A DNA stretch of 64,000 nt from Corynebacterium glyciniphilum AJ 3170. Its GTDB lineage: Bacteria > Actinomycetota > Actinomycetes > Mycobacteriales > Mycobacteriaceae. This document shows positions 30,544 to 39,472 of this stretch, piece by piece. Under the pieces are notes generated by a model. The model was not told where the DNA came from. It saw nothing but the letters and a program-made list of their open reading frames with translations, and searched no databases. Numbering within the stretch: position 1 is the stretch's first letter; each line of letters starts with the position of its first letter. The stretch covers positions 144,496 through 208,495 of the forward strand of contig NZ_VDYZ01000007.1 of assembly GCF_007673095.1 (NCBI RefSeq). The letters run 5' to 3'. Position numbers and translations under genes: made by a program.

Positions 30544-31671
30544 TCAGGGGGTCTGGCGGAGGCGCAGGGCGGTGGCAACAGCATGGCGCACGTGCTCGAG
30601 CAATTCGTCCCGGTCCCTGATGAGGTCCTTGTTGATCCGTACCGCCTCCCACCCGAGGGTCTTGAGCTTCTGGTACAGACGGAAATCGGTCTCCTGCTGC
30701 TCCGCGTTCGTGTGGTGTCTACCGTCGTAGTAGAGCGCCACCTGCAGTTCACGGCAGACGAGATCCGGTGTGGTCTTCTTGCCGCGGACGTGCCGTGCCT
30801 CGTGCTCGTCGAGCACCGCACCGTCCTCCAACGAGACCGTGACCTGGGAGGTCCAGGAACAGTGCGAAGGGATCTCTTCGCGGACGATGAGACGCAGAAT
30901 CGTCTCCATGGGGGACTGGGCTCCTTCATCACTGAGTTCGAGGAGTCTCTTCACACGGCGTCGATCCACGATGTGCCTCGCCCCTGCCAGAACATCGTCG
31001 GCGGTGACCAGAGTGCACTGGTAGAAGGCATCGATGAACTGGGTCGCACGGACCTCCACGTCAGTGAGACCCGGAACGTCGGGCGTCCACCATGTCTTCT
31101 TCTCTGCGAGAATCGTGGCCACGCACTGGGCAGCGGCCGTCGGGGCATCTACGATCCGGAGATCGGGGAACCGGGGATCGACGTTCACAGTCGGCAGGTT
31201 GTCACGCAACCTGCGGAAGACGGGCCCACCCGGGGCAGTAGGGTTGCGGCGCAGCCTGCGGGAGAGCAGGACGACGCTCTCGTTGTCCGCCCAGTACGGA
31301 AGTCCGTGTGCAGCGGCGGCGCACCAGCCTGCCCCCACGCAGTCCCGGGCCAGCAACCAGTGGCAGCGGAGCCGGGTGAGGATGTCCCACCGGTAGGGCT
31401 CAGGTTCACAGCCCGTCCAGCCGTCGGGGCCGAGGCGGTGCCCGGTCATCCACGCAGGTGTCGGATCCGCCGGCGGCAGCAGCACGCTGCGCACGGGTGC
31501 CTCCCACCTGTCGGCTGTGCGCCTGGGCACACCGGAACTGAGGGCGTCTTTTCGTAGCCGTGGCACCCGCGACGGGTAGACGCGACGCGTGAAGAGAGGT
31601 CCCCGCCCGGGTCTGATGCGCCCGTCTTTCTCCGCCTTGGTCCAGTGGTATCCCCCGAATTGTGTCCCCAT
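30544..31671 (-). CDS. DUF559-type nuclease-fold protein (cassette 2)
   Basis: 375 aa. The N-terminal ~240 residues resemble the AbiEi/DUF559 type of solitary actinobacterial protein (GWCAAAAHGLPYW, FIDAFYQCTLVTADDVLAGARHIVDRRRVKRLLELS). The C-terminal Vsr-like domain has SPMETILR (Glu256), KTTPDLVCRELQVALYYDGRHH (Asp303, Asp316, His319) and ETDFRLYQKLKTLGWEAVRI. The usual Glu before the second Asp is replaced (LYYDG). It is bracketed by family-B palindromes at 8 bp after the stop and 58 bp before the start, as in cassette 1. Function is not established. Confidence 0.82.
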   Translation of the reverse strand: MGTQFGGYHWTKAEKDGRIRPGRGPLFTRRVYPSRVPRLRKDALSSGVPRRTADRWEAPVRSVLLPPADPTPAWMTGHRLGPDGWTGCEPEPYRWDILTRLRCHWLLARDCVGAGWCAAAAHGLPYWADNESVVLLSRRLRRNPTAPGGPVFRRLRDNLPTVNVDPRFPDLRIVDAPTAAAQCVATILAEKKTWWTPDVPGLTDVEVRATQFIDAFYQCTLVTADDVLAGARHIVDRRRVKRLLELSDEGAQSPMETILRLIVREEIPSHCSWTSQVTVSLEDGAVLDEHEARHVRGKKTTPDLVCRELQVALYYDGRHHTNAEQQETDFRLYQKLKTLGWEAVRINKDLIRDRDELLEHVRHAVATALRLRQTP

Positions 31672-31711
31672 GGGACTGATCTAACACCACTACCGGGGGA
31701 GCGGCCCGGAC

Positions 31712-31720
31712 TTATCCACA
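31712..31720 (+). promoter_or_regulatory. Consensus DnaA box beside repeat B2
   Basis: TTATCCACA, the exact DnaA-box consensus, lies between the cassette-2 nuclease start and repeat B2. It may be chance; a single box has no proven role. Confidence 0.3.
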
Positions 31721-31729
31721 GCTCTGCGA

Positions 31730-31787
31730 ATGGGCACCGTCCTGTGCACACGATCCGGTCCGAGTGCGTTCCCAGGATGGTGCCCAT
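31730..31787. repeat. Palindromic repeat B2 (upstream edge of nuclease cassette 2)
   Basis: Arms ATGGGCACCGTCCTG (31730-31744) and CAGGATGGTGCCCAT (31773-31787) pair at 14 of 15 positions. The core GGCACC-TCCTG is the same as in B1. It ends 15 bp before the stop of the SWIM gene. Confidence 0.8.
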
Positions 31788-31802
31788 TTCCGCCCGAGCC
31801 AG

Positions 31803-32366
31803 CTACGGCGCACGCGGTGAGTCGAAGAACGTGGCAGCGTCGATCGCGTCCAGCGGAATCCAGGCGGTCGGCGTCCCCGCACCGTCGCCCCAGGGCACCG
31901 CGGTGCTCCGGAGCTCCAACGCGGTGACGGGCCGCTCGTCGATCTGCAGTACCAGGGCGTAGATCGCGGCGAGGATATGCGCGCACGGTCGCTTCCGTGC
32001 ACGGCATGTGCACGTCGCCGTGTCATCCGGTGTGTCGGGGGTGACCGACACGTCGGCCGCGGTGAGTTGTGCGAGCAGGTCGTCGGGGAGGTCGCCGCTG
32101 GGGTCCGGACGGTAGGCGGACAACACGTCGGCGGCGGCACCGGCTTCCTTCTCAGTCCACGGAGCCAGGTTCAGGACGACGGTGGAGGTGGAAGTCCCAT
32201 CGCGCACTGTCGCCGTCGGGGATCCGGAAAGGACCAGCTCGACCTTGTGGTTCCTGGCGAGACTGCGTGCCTTGGGGAGGTTGCTGCGCGGTGGCCCGTC
32301 GGTGCGTTCCACGGTGCGCAGCCAGGCCCGCCCCCAGAGCGTGGCACCGAATTCCGTGTCGGCCAT
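31803..32366 (-). CDS. SWIM zinc-finger protein
   Basis: 187 aa. It contains a SWIM CxCx(n)CxH motif (TCTCRARKRPCAHILAAIYALV, from about residue 121), a zinc-binding module for DNA or protein contacts often paired with SWI2/SNF2 ATPases. It is translationally coupled to the upstream helicase (TGATG overlap). The pair probably forms one remodelling or repair complex. Confidence 0.88.
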   Translation of the reverse strand: MADTEFGATLWGRAWLRTVERTDGPPRSNLPKARSLARNHKVELVLSGSPTATVRDGTSTSTVVLNLAPWTEKEAGAAADVLSAYRPDPSGDLPDDLLAQLTAADVSVTPDTPDDTATCTCRARKRPCAHILAAIYALVLQIDERPVTALELRSTAVPWGDGAGTPTAWIPLDAIDAATFFDSPRAP

Positions 32367-34309
32367 CAGTAGGTCTCCTTCAGTTCGAGGACGTCGCGCA
32401 GCTCTTCGTCGGACATGCTGGTCAGTTCGGCACTGTCATCGCCGGTGACGGCATCGGCCAGGCCTTTCTTCGCCCGGTGCATCTTCTCGATGTAGTCCTC
32501 GAATGTCCCGCCCACGACCAGGGTGTGGACGCTGAGCCTGTTCTTCTGTCCGATGCGGTGTGCCCGTGCCGTCGCCTGTTCCTCCACCGCCGGGTTCCAC
32601 CAGCGGTCGTAGTGGATGACATGCGATGCGCGGGTCAGGTTCAGGCCGAAGCCCGCGGCCCGCAGACTGAGGATCAGCACGGGCGGAGCGTCCTCGTCCT
32701 CCTGGAAACGACGGACCATCTCGTCCCGCTCGGCGGCGGGGAGACCCCCGTGGAGGAACGGCAGGGGATCGCACCCGAGCTGTTCGGCGAGCCCGGCGGC
32801 CAGTATCTCGCCCATGGCCCGGTACTGGGTGAAGATCAGGGCGTACTTCCCGGCGGCGACGATTTCGTCCACCATCTCGGCGACCCGGCCGAACTTCGCG
32901 GAGCGGCCGACGTAGCGGTCAGCGTGGTGGTCGGGGTGCTGGTTCGGATCGTCCTTCCGCAGGTACTGGTCGGGGTGGTTGCAGATCTGCTTCAGGGAGG
33001 TCAGCAGGGTGAGGATCTGACCGCTGCGGCCGGCACCGGTGTGGAAACCGGTGGTGAACGCGGCGGTGACGGCGTCGCGGTAGAGGGTGCGTTGCGCCGG
33101 TGTGAGTCCGCAGATCACCGTGGAGTCCAGGCGCTCGGGGAGTTCGAGTGCGACCTCACCTTTGGTGCGTCGCAGCATGTACGGCGCGATGGTGTCCGAC
33201 AGGCGGGCTGCCGCGGTGCGGGACTGCCGTTGCCTGATCGGGGTGGCGAAGCGTGTGCGGAACCGTGGCCTGGTTCCCAGCACCTGGGGGACGGCCACGG
33301 AGAACAACGACCATAGTTCGTCCAGGTTGTTCTCTACCGGCGTGCCCGTCATGATGATTCGTGCAGTAGCATCGACGTCGACAGCGGCCCGGGTGACCTG
33401 CGAGGTGGGGTTCTTGAGCTGCTGGGCTTCGTCGAAGACGGCCAGGTCCCACCGGCGGGACGTCAGGCCGGACGGGTCGGACGAGTCGTCCTGTGCGCCG
33501 TGGTCCGAGCGCAGGAGCGGGTAGCTGGTGAGGACGACCGTGCCGGCGGGCAGATCGTCGGGAAGCCGGCGGGCGGAACCGTGGTACCGCAGGACCTCCA
33601 TGTGGGGTGCGAAGCGTTGCAGCTCGCGTGCCCAGTTGCCCAGGAGCGAGGTGGGGCAGACGACCAAATGCGGACGTGCTGCAGGACGTGTCTCGAGCAG
33701 GGCGATGACCTGCAGCGTCTTGCCGAGTCCCATGTCGTCGGCGAGTACCGCGCCTCCGTCGTCGCGCACGCGGTCCCGCAGCCAGGACACCCCGTGTGCC
33801 TGGTAGGGACGCAGGTCTGCCTGCACCTGTCCGGTGTGGAGCTGTTCGGCGGTGTCCAGGTCCGTCCGGAACCGGGCGATGAGTGCGTCTGCGGTCGGGA
33901 TCGCCGTGCCGTCCGGGTTGGGGACGGCATGGCCGGCAGGTGGCAGAGTGGCGGCCACCTCAGCGAAGGCCTCGTCGGCGTCGCGGCCGCGACGGGTGCG
34001 TGGACGGAGGGTGAAGCGGCTCGCCGTACGCCACGCCCTCGCCGAATCGTCGAGGTGACGAACCCGGGTCAGCGCCGACAGACACTGGGCAGTGGTGGTG
34101 AGGTCGGTGACACAGACGTCGACGTCCTCGACGTTGAGCGTCTCCCCGTCGGAAACGACGAGACGCGTCGTCGTCATACGCCCGTCCGGTAGGCCTGCGG
34201 TGGCCATCGTGGACGGAATGTCCGGGACACCCCACCAGGCGAACCCGTATTCGTCGGGGAGATAGGTCGCCTGCAGGCGTGGTGTGGGCTGGATGGCCAG
34301 GGGAATCAT
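32366..34309 (-). CDS. SWI2/SNF2-family DEAD-like helicase
   Basis: 647 aa double-stranded DNA translocase. Motif I ADDMGLGKTLQV, Ia VCPTSLLGNW, II VFDEAQQLKNP (DEAQ), III IMTGTPVENN, IV-VI in the second lobe (KYALIFTQYRAM, LILSLRAAGFGLNLTRA, ARAHRIGQ). The N-terminal ~170 residues are the SNF2-associated region. It forms a two-gene operon with the SWIM protein. Likely roles are chromosome repair or transcription-linked remodelling. Confidence 0.95.
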   Translation of the reverse strand: MIPLAIQPTPRLQATYLPDEYGFAWWGVPDIPSTMATAGLPDGRMTTTRLVVSDGETLNVEDVDVCVTDLTTTAQCLSALTRVRHLDDSARAWRTASRFTLRPRTRRGRDADEAFAEVAATLPPAGHAVPNPDGTAIPTADALIARFRTDLDTAEQLHTGQVQADLRPYQAHGVSWLRDRVRDDGGAVLADDMGLGKTLQVIALLETRPAARPHLVVCPTSLLGNWARELQRFAPHMEVLRYHGSARRLPDDLPAGTVVLTSYPLLRSDHGAQDDSSDPSGLTSRRWDLAVFDEAQQLKNPTSQVTRAAVDVDATARIIMTGTPVENNLDELWSLFSVAVPQVLGTRPRFRTRFATPIRQRQSRTAAARLSDTIAPYMLRRTKGEVALELPERLDSTVICGLTPAQRTLYRDAVTAAFTTGFHTGAGRSGQILTLLTSLKQICNHPDQYLRKDDPNQHPDHHADRYVGRSAKFGRVAEMVDEIVAAGKYALIFTQYRAMGEILAAGLAEQLGCDPLPFLHGGLPAAERDEMVRRFQEDEDAPPVLILSLRAAGFGLNLTRASHVIHYDRWWNPAVEEQATARAHRIGQKNRLSVHTLVVGGTFEDYIEKMHRAKKGLADAVTGDDSAELTSMSDEELRDVLELKETY

Positions 34310-34425
34310 CTCTCCGGTCTTGCAGGGTGGGCAGGTGCGCCGGGCAAGGCTACGGGAACTGCCGGTGGTCGCGCATATGGGAGCGACTCCGGGGACAACA
34401 CTTTCGGGTGTGGTGGGATCGTTGT

Positions 34426-35214
34426 CTACCTCGGAGCATCGTGCAGGACGTCAGACATCAGCAGCAGGTCGAATGGGCCGGACCGTGCCTGGGGAAACAG
34501 GTTGATGCCATCGACGATGGGTGTGGAACTGGTCCGTGCACGAACAGCGGCCTCGGCGAGTGGCCTGTAGACGCCGAGTGGGTAACGGGCCCGTGGGTCG
34601 CCAGGAGTCCACAGTGCGCCGGCGACCCGGTAGGCGCCGAGTTCTTCCCGGGCGAGGTGCGTGCCGAGGGATCCCTCGAGTGAGGGGTCGAGGTGTTCGG
34701 TCTGCTCGAAAACCAGGATGCGCTCGTCGGGATGGTCGGCCGCGAACCGGCGGAGGTTGTCGAACTGGGCCCGGTCGCGGACAGCGAGGTCCCGGTGGGC
34801 GCCGCCGCTGTCCCCGCCGCCGAAGGCATCCAACCCGGCGAAGATCACCCGCCGTGAGGAGGGGACGCCGGCGTTGTGTCCACGAAGCCACCGCAGCAGC
34901 GCAGCATTGTGCGCCAGCGGGGTCCGGAACCAGGACCACATCGCAGTGACCACGTCGTCCGGCGGATCATCTGGGCCCTGCCCGGCAAGGTAGCGGTCGA
35001 CTGACTGTGCCCGGTCCACATTGGTTTCTGCTGCGATCAGCCGAAACCAGCCGGCGCGCACACCGTGGACGATCACCGCGTTGCGGGCCGACAGGTACTC
35101 GGCGCAGTTGTGCAGGCCTTCGGACCAGCCGACGACCCGGGCACCGGTGACAAGGGACTCGAGGGCGGGAATGCTGGCGGGGTCCGGGACAGGAAGGAGG
35201 TTCCCGTCGGTCAC
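34426..35214 (-). CDS. Erythromycin esterase-like protein
   Basis: 262 aa from a GTG at 35214 that shares GTGA with the upstream stop. EreA/B-like features: VVGWSEGLHNCAEY (Glu/His active-site type), RLIAAETN, and later a THLAREELGAYRV-type segment. It is shorter than the ~300-420 residue resistance enzymes. It is coupled to a siderophore-binding lipoprotein gene under an iron box, so an ester siderophore is a possible substrate; macrolide hydrolysis is not implied. Confidence 0.75.
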   Translation of the reverse strand: MTDGNLLPVPDPASIPALESLVTGARVVGWSEGLHNCAEYLSARNAVIVHGVRAGWFRLIAAETNVDRAQSVDRYLAGQGPDDPPDDVVTAMWSWFRTPLAHNAALLRWLRGHNAGVPSSRRVIFAGLDAFGGGDSGGAHRDLAVRDRAQFDNLRRFAADHPDERILVFEQTEHLDPSLEGSLGTHLAREELGAYRVAGALWTPGDPRARYPLGVYRPLAEAAVRARTSSTPIVDGINLFPQARSGPFDLLLMSDVLHDAPR

Positions 35215-36266
35215 AGTGGTGACTCGCCCTCGGCTGCGGACTGCAGCAGCGGCAGGTAGTTGTCGAGCATCCACGGCAGGCTCAGGACCGAGATCGCACT
35301 GGTGGCATACACCATCGGCGGGTCAGTCAGCGGCACATAGCCGCCACGCTCCACGGCGGGGATGCGGGCGAACCCGGGGTCGGATTCCAATGATTCCCGG
35401 ATATCCTCACTGAGGTACCAGGAGACCAGGACGTCGGAGTCGAGCGACGCCCAGTTCTCCTTGCTGACCTGCACGGCGAAGGAATCTCCGGTGGTCGGGA
35501 CACTGGGCGCGACGGTGAAGCCGAGCTGTTCCAGCAGGCTGATCCGTGAGTCGGTGGCGAGGTAGGTGTTGAGACCTTCACCGGTGGTGCCCGACGCGAA
35601 GGCGATGGTCTTTCCCTCGAACTCGGGGTGTTCCGCCTTGGCGTCGGCGATGAGCTGGTGGGTATCGTCGACGAGCTTCTCGGCCTGCTCACTGCGGCCG
35701 AGTGCTTCGCCGACGATGGTGGTCTGATCCTCCCAGCTGGTCTGCCAGGCCTCGCCGGGGTAGGCGACGGTGGGCGCGATGTCGCTGAGTCGGGAGTACT
35801 GGTCGTCGGTGACCCCGGAGTTGACGGCCAGGATCACGTCCGGCTCCAGATTGAGGATGTCCTCGTAGGGGAGATCGTCTGACGTGGCGTCGAGCAGTTC
35901 GGGCGTGGTACCCCCGTCACCCCCGTCACCACTGTCGATGTGTTCGCGGTCCCAGGGCAGGATGCCGGTGCCGTCGTTGGTGTCACTGCTCATGTCCGGC
36001 ATGCCCACGGGGGTGACACCGAGAGCGAGGGCGATGTCCTGGCTACCCCAGCCGATGGTGACCACACGTTCGGGTTCTTCATCGATCGTCGCCGAGCCGA
36101 GGGCGGAGTCGATGGTGACGGGGAAGGAGGACGAGTTGGCACCGGAGTCGTCGGATGCACCGGCGTCGGTGGAGTCGCTGGAGCAGGAGACGAGTGAGAC
36201 GGCGAGAGCGCTGGCACAGACGACCGCCGAGAGACGGCGTACAGGTGCGGGGAGGGTGATGGTCAT
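35211..36266 (-). CDS. Fe3+-siderophore-binding lipoprotein (second system)
   Basis: 351 aa. Lipoprotein signal ASALAVSLVSCSSDS (Cys near residue 28), then a FecB-type binding fold: TIDEEPERVVTIGWGSQDIALALG, PYEDILNLEPDVILAVNSGV. No permease or ATPase is adjacent, so it must share those of another system. A DtxR/IdeR box lies 34 bp upstream. Confidence 0.92.
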   Translation of the reverse strand: MTITLPAPVRRLSAVVCASALAVSLVSCSSDSTDAGASDDSGANSSSFPVTIDSALGSATIDEEPERVVTIGWGSQDIALALGVTPVGMPDMSSDTNDGTGILPWDREHIDSGDGGDGGTTPELLDATSDDLPYEDILNLEPDVILAVNSGVTDDQYSRLSDIAPTVAYPGEAWQTSWEDQTTIVGEALGRSEQAEKLVDDTHQLIADAKAEHPEFEGKTIAFASGTTGEGLNTYLATDSRISLLEQLGFTVAPSVPTTGDSFAVQVSKENWASLDSDVLVSWYLSEDIRESLESDPGFARIPAVERGGYVPLTDPPMVYATSAISVLSLPWMLDNYLPLLQSAAEGESPL

Positions 36267-36299
36267 GGGGTTCCTCAGTGGTCAGCGGATGAATCTGTA

Positions 36300-36318
36300 A
36301 AAGGATAGCCTAAACTAT
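36300..36318. promoter_or_regulatory. DtxR/IdeR-type iron box of the second siderophore operon
   Basis: Contains GGATAGCCTAAACTA; 14 of 19 positions match the DtxR consensus. It lies upstream of the siderophore-binding lipoprotein, predicting repression by iron. Confidence 0.7.
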
Positions 36319-36338
36319 TTTCGTTAAGGTGGGTGGTG

Positions 36339-36388
36339 GTGACATCTGTCATGAAATCCACGTGACATCCGCGGCGCAGCTCGTGACA
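36339..36388 (+). promoter_or_regulatory. Three GTGACA repeats upstream of the ABC/two-component operon
   Basis: GTGACA occurs at 36339, 36362 and 36383, i.e. about two helical turns apart, and the first is part of TGACA-TC-TGTCA. This layout suits cooperative binding by a dimeric regulator, possibly the LuxR-type regulator encoded downstream. Confidence 0.4.
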
Positions 36389-36432
36389 AACCCCTCTACC
36401 TGTGATGTCGTCCGCCGGGCAGGATCGGTGTC

Positions 36433-37395
36433 ATGACCACGACACCAGCCATCAGCGTTCATGACCTGACACGGACCTACCAGTCGAAAAAGAAGAAGGA
36501 CGCCTACACCGCCGTCAAGGGAGTCTCCTTCGACGTGCGACAGGGCGAGGTCTACGGACTGCTCGGCACCAATGGCGCCGGGAAGACCTCCACCCTCGAA
36601 ATCGTCGAGGGGCTCGCCGCCCCGACGGACGGCACCGTCCGCGTCCTGGACAAGGATCCCGTCGCCGACCGCGCACAGATCCGTCCTGAGCTCGGCATCA
36701 TGCTGCAGTCCGGCGGGCTGCCCAAGGAGCTGACCGTTTCCGAGACGATGCGCATGTGGGCCGGCACGTGTTCCACTCCGCTGCCTGTCGACGACGTGCT
36801 CGGCGAAGTGGACCTCAACCACCGCACCGACGTCCGCGTCGGCTCGCTCTCCGGCGGTGAGCAGCGTCGGCTCGACCTCGCCTGTGCCCTGCTCAACGAC
36901 CCCAGCATCATCATCCTTGACGAGCCGACGACCGGCCTCGACCCGGAGTCACGCAGCCGGACCTGGGAGCTGCTCTCCACACTGAAGAACCGTGGTGTGA
37001 CGATGATTCTCACGACCCACTACCTCGAGGAAGCGGAGAAGCTCGCCGACCGGATCGCCATCATGAACAACGGCGTGATCGCCGTGGAAGGACGGTTGGA
37101 CGAACTCGCCGCCACCGAGGGCGCCGAGATCAGCTTCACCCTTCCGCAGTCCGGGGGCGCCGGGACCGCAGGAAACGCCGGCCGTATGCAGGACATCTTC
37201 CCGTCCTTCCCCGGGGCACAGGTCACCAGGGACGGTGAACAGTTGCGGATCGAGACCTCGCGACTGCAGGAGGACACCCACCGGCTACTGGACTGGGCGG
37301 CCAGCAACAACGTCTCCCTGGAGCACTTCTCCGCCCGCCCGGCCAGCCTGGAACGGGTCTTCAGCAAGATCGCCGGCACCGACTCCTCCGTCTGA
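36433..37395 (+). CDS. ABC exporter ATP-binding protein
   Basis: 320 aa. Walker A GTNGAGKTST, signature LSGGEQRRLDLA, Walker B IIILDEPTTGLD, then a C-terminal extension typical of DrrA/CcmA-type exporters (ENLERVFSKIAGT-like end). It partners with the permease 11 bp downstream and is followed by a sensor kinase and response regulator, an arrangement seen in antibiotic- or envelope-stress exporters. Confidence 0.93.
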   Translation: MTTTPAISVHDLTRTYQSKKKKDAYTAVKGVSFDVRQGEVYGLLGTNGAGKTSTLEIVEGLAAPTDGTVRVLDKDPVADRAQIRPELGIMLQSGGLPKELTVSETMRMWAGTCSTPLPVDDVLGEVDLNHRTDVRVGSLSGGEQRRLDLACALLNDPSIIILDEPTTGLDPESRSRTWELLSTLKNRGVTMILTTHYLEEAEKLADRIAIMNNGVIAVEGRLDELAATEGAEISFTLPQSGGAGTAGNAGRMQDIFPSFPGAQVTRDGEQLRIETSRLQEDTHRLLDWAASNNVSLEHFSARPASLERVFSKIAGTDSSV

Positions 37396-37406
37396 AAGGA
37401 ACCATC

Positions 37407-38255
37407 ATGAGCACCGCAACAGCCCCCACCACCACCGACCGCACACCCACCCGTACCGGCGGTTCGCCCGTCACGCGTTTCATCGCGCTGGCCCGTGCCG
37501 AGACCCTGCAGTTCCTCCGGAACAAGACGTTACTGGTCAACGCGACACTCGTTCCCATGGGCTTCGGCCTGGCGATGTACTTCATACTCTCCGGTGACGA
37601 CGAGCAGTCGAAGATCGAGGCCAGCGCGATGGCGATGGAGTATTTCCTGCTCTTCGCCTTGATGTTCGTGCAGTTCTACACCGTGCTGTCGATGGTCACG
37701 ACCCGACGCGACGAGGGAGTGCTGAAACGTCTGCGCACCGGTGAAGCACGGGACGCCGAGATTCTCGGAGCGTCGTCCTTCCCCGGGGCTGTCCTGACCA
37801 TCCTGTTCACCGTCGTGATGTCCGGACTGCTCATGGCGTTCGGAGCGCCCGGCCCGGTCAACGTGGTGCCGATCATCGTCGCCGTCCTGCTCGGGCTGGT
37901 CGTCACCAGTGGTTTGGCACTGGTCACGAGTGGTTTCACCAAGAATCCGGAGGCTGCCCAGATCACCTCGATGCCGGTGATGCTCCTGATGTTCGCCACC
38001 ATGGGCAACTTCCGCCAGCTCTACCCGGAGAGCGTGGACGACGTCCTTGCGCGGACCCCGTTCGCCCTGATCTTCGACCTCGCCCAGTACGGGTGGGCAG
38101 GCAACACCACGGTGGACCGGATGAATGAGGTGGCCCCGCTGACCTCCGGCGAGGTGATCGGCGAGACCTGGCAGATGATGCTCATCCTCGTCGTGTGGGC
38201 CGCGGTCTGTGTCTGGGCCGGGGCACGGTACGTCCGCTGGGATGTCCGGCACTGA
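37407..38255 (+). CDS. ABC-2 type exporter permease
   Basis: 282 aa, six predicted helices; the N-terminal part has FIALARAETLQFLRNKTLLVNATLVPM and the centre the ABC-2 core (VVTSGLALVTSGFTKNPEAAQITSMPVM). It exports an unknown drug, peptide or lipid with the preceding ATPase. Confidence 0.92.
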   Translation: MSTATAPTTTDRTPTRTGGSPVTRFIALARAETLQFLRNKTLLVNATLVPMGFGLAMYFILSGDDEQSKIEASAMAMEYFLLFALMFVQFYTVLSMVTTRRDEGVLKRLRTGEARDAEILGASSFPGAVLTILFTVVMSGLLMAFGAPGPVNVVPIIVAVLLGLVVTSGLALVTSGFTKNPEAAQITSMPVMLLMFATMGNFRQLYPESVDDVLARTPFALIFDLAQYGWAGNTTVDRMNEVAPLTSGEVIGETWQMMLILVVWAAVCVWAGARYVRWDVRH

Positions 38256-38272
38256 TGACCGTCACTGATTAA

Positions 38273-39469
38273 ATGGACCGCATGAATCCCACAGTGCTGC
38301 AGTCCGTCACCAGTCCGCGCCGGACATGGCGCGAACTGGGGGCGGGCGCGAAGCTCGCTGTGTACACCCGGGGGTCAGTGCAGCTGGCGATTATCTCGGT
38401 AGGTATTGCTCTCTTGGTATTGGCGGTTCTCATTCCCCGTAATGCCGGAGCCGCCCTGACTGTGGCCGAGTACGCGGCCCTGTTTATCGCCACGGCAGTG
38501 ATGATTGTTCTGCCGATGGCGGTCATCGAGTCCCGTCCCGAGTTCACCACGGCACCGCGCCCACGGAAACCTCGACTCCTCGGTACTGCGGCCGCTATTG
38601 CGGCGGTGGTATGGGTGTCTGGGACGCTGATGTACCTGCTTGGTGACATGGACACAGCGGTGGTAGGGCTTTTCCTGGTTATGCTGTTCTTCGGGGCTGC
38701 GCCGCTCGGGATTTTGCCATGGATACCGTTCCGTTGGTCGGTCACGGTGGTGTTGTCCGGCGTGACGACCTGGATGATGTGGTCGGAACTGACCTGGTTG
38801 CCCCTGTTCTTCGGCATGGTGATGACCGCCTCGACTGTGGTGTCCGCCTGGACGGTCAACATCGCCAAGCAGCTGGACCGCGCCCGTCTCACGGAGTCGG
38901 CGCTGCAGGTCAGCGAGGAGCGGCTACGGTTCTCCCAGGAGCTGCACGACACCCTCGGACAGCGACTGGCGGCCATGTCGGTCAAGGCGGAGTTGGCACG
39001 TGCCTTGGCGAAGCGGGGCGACGACCGGCTGGACGGCGAACTCGCGGAGCTGCAGGAGCTGGCCCGGACGTCGGTCACCGAGATGCATGAGGTGGTCGAC
39101 GGCTACCGTGCGGTGAACCTGTCCACCGAGGTGGAGGGTGCCCGCCAACTCCTCGACAGTGCCGGCGTCCACCTGGAGGTCGACGGCGACCCGACAGAAC
39201 ACTCGGCGCCGATGCGGGAGCTGTCAGCGTGGCTGGTCCGTGAAGGCACCACCAACGTCGTCCGGCATTCCTCGGCGACGCGGGTGCGTCTGGCATTCGT
39301 CTCCGGTGAGACCGAGTCGGTCTGCATGAGCAACGACGGCGTCACCAGGGGGATCGAACGGCTCTCGGGCCTGGCGGGTATCCGCCGTCGCGCGGAACCG
39401 CTCGGAGCCGAGCTTGTCGCCGAACGCGACGGTAGTCTCTTCCACGTCACCCTCACCCTCAAGGAGTAG
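38273..39469 (+). CDS. Sensor histidine kinase (HisKA_3 type)
   Basis: 398 aa. The N-terminal ~205 residues form about six membrane helices. The dimerisation/phosphoacceptor motif is RFSQELHDTLGQRLAAM (His225). The ATPase N-box is REGTTNVVRHSSATRV. This is the NarL-group kinase type that pairs with LuxR-type regulators; the cognate gene starts 3 bp downstream. It probably senses envelope stress or the substrate of the ABC exporter. Confidence 0.94.
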   Translation: MDRMNPTVLQSVTSPRRTWRELGAGAKLAVYTRGSVQLAIISVGIALLVLAVLIPRNAGAALTVAEYAALFIATAVMIVLPMAVIESRPEFTTAPRPRKPRLLGTAAAIAAVVWVSGTLMYLLGDMDTAVVGLFLVMLFFGAAPLGILPWIPFRWSVTVVLSGVTTWMMWSELTWLPLFFGMVMTASTVVSAWTVNIAKQLDRARLTESALQVSEERLRFSQELHDTLGQRLAAMSVKAELARALAKRGDDRLDGELAELQELARTSVTEMHEVVDGYRAVNLSTEVEGARQLLDSAGVHLEVDGDPTEHSAPMRELSAWLVREGTTNVVRHSSATRVRLAFVSGETESVCMSNDGVTRGIERLSGLAGIRRRAEPLGAELVAERDGSLFHVTLTLKE

Positions 39470-39472
39470 GCC

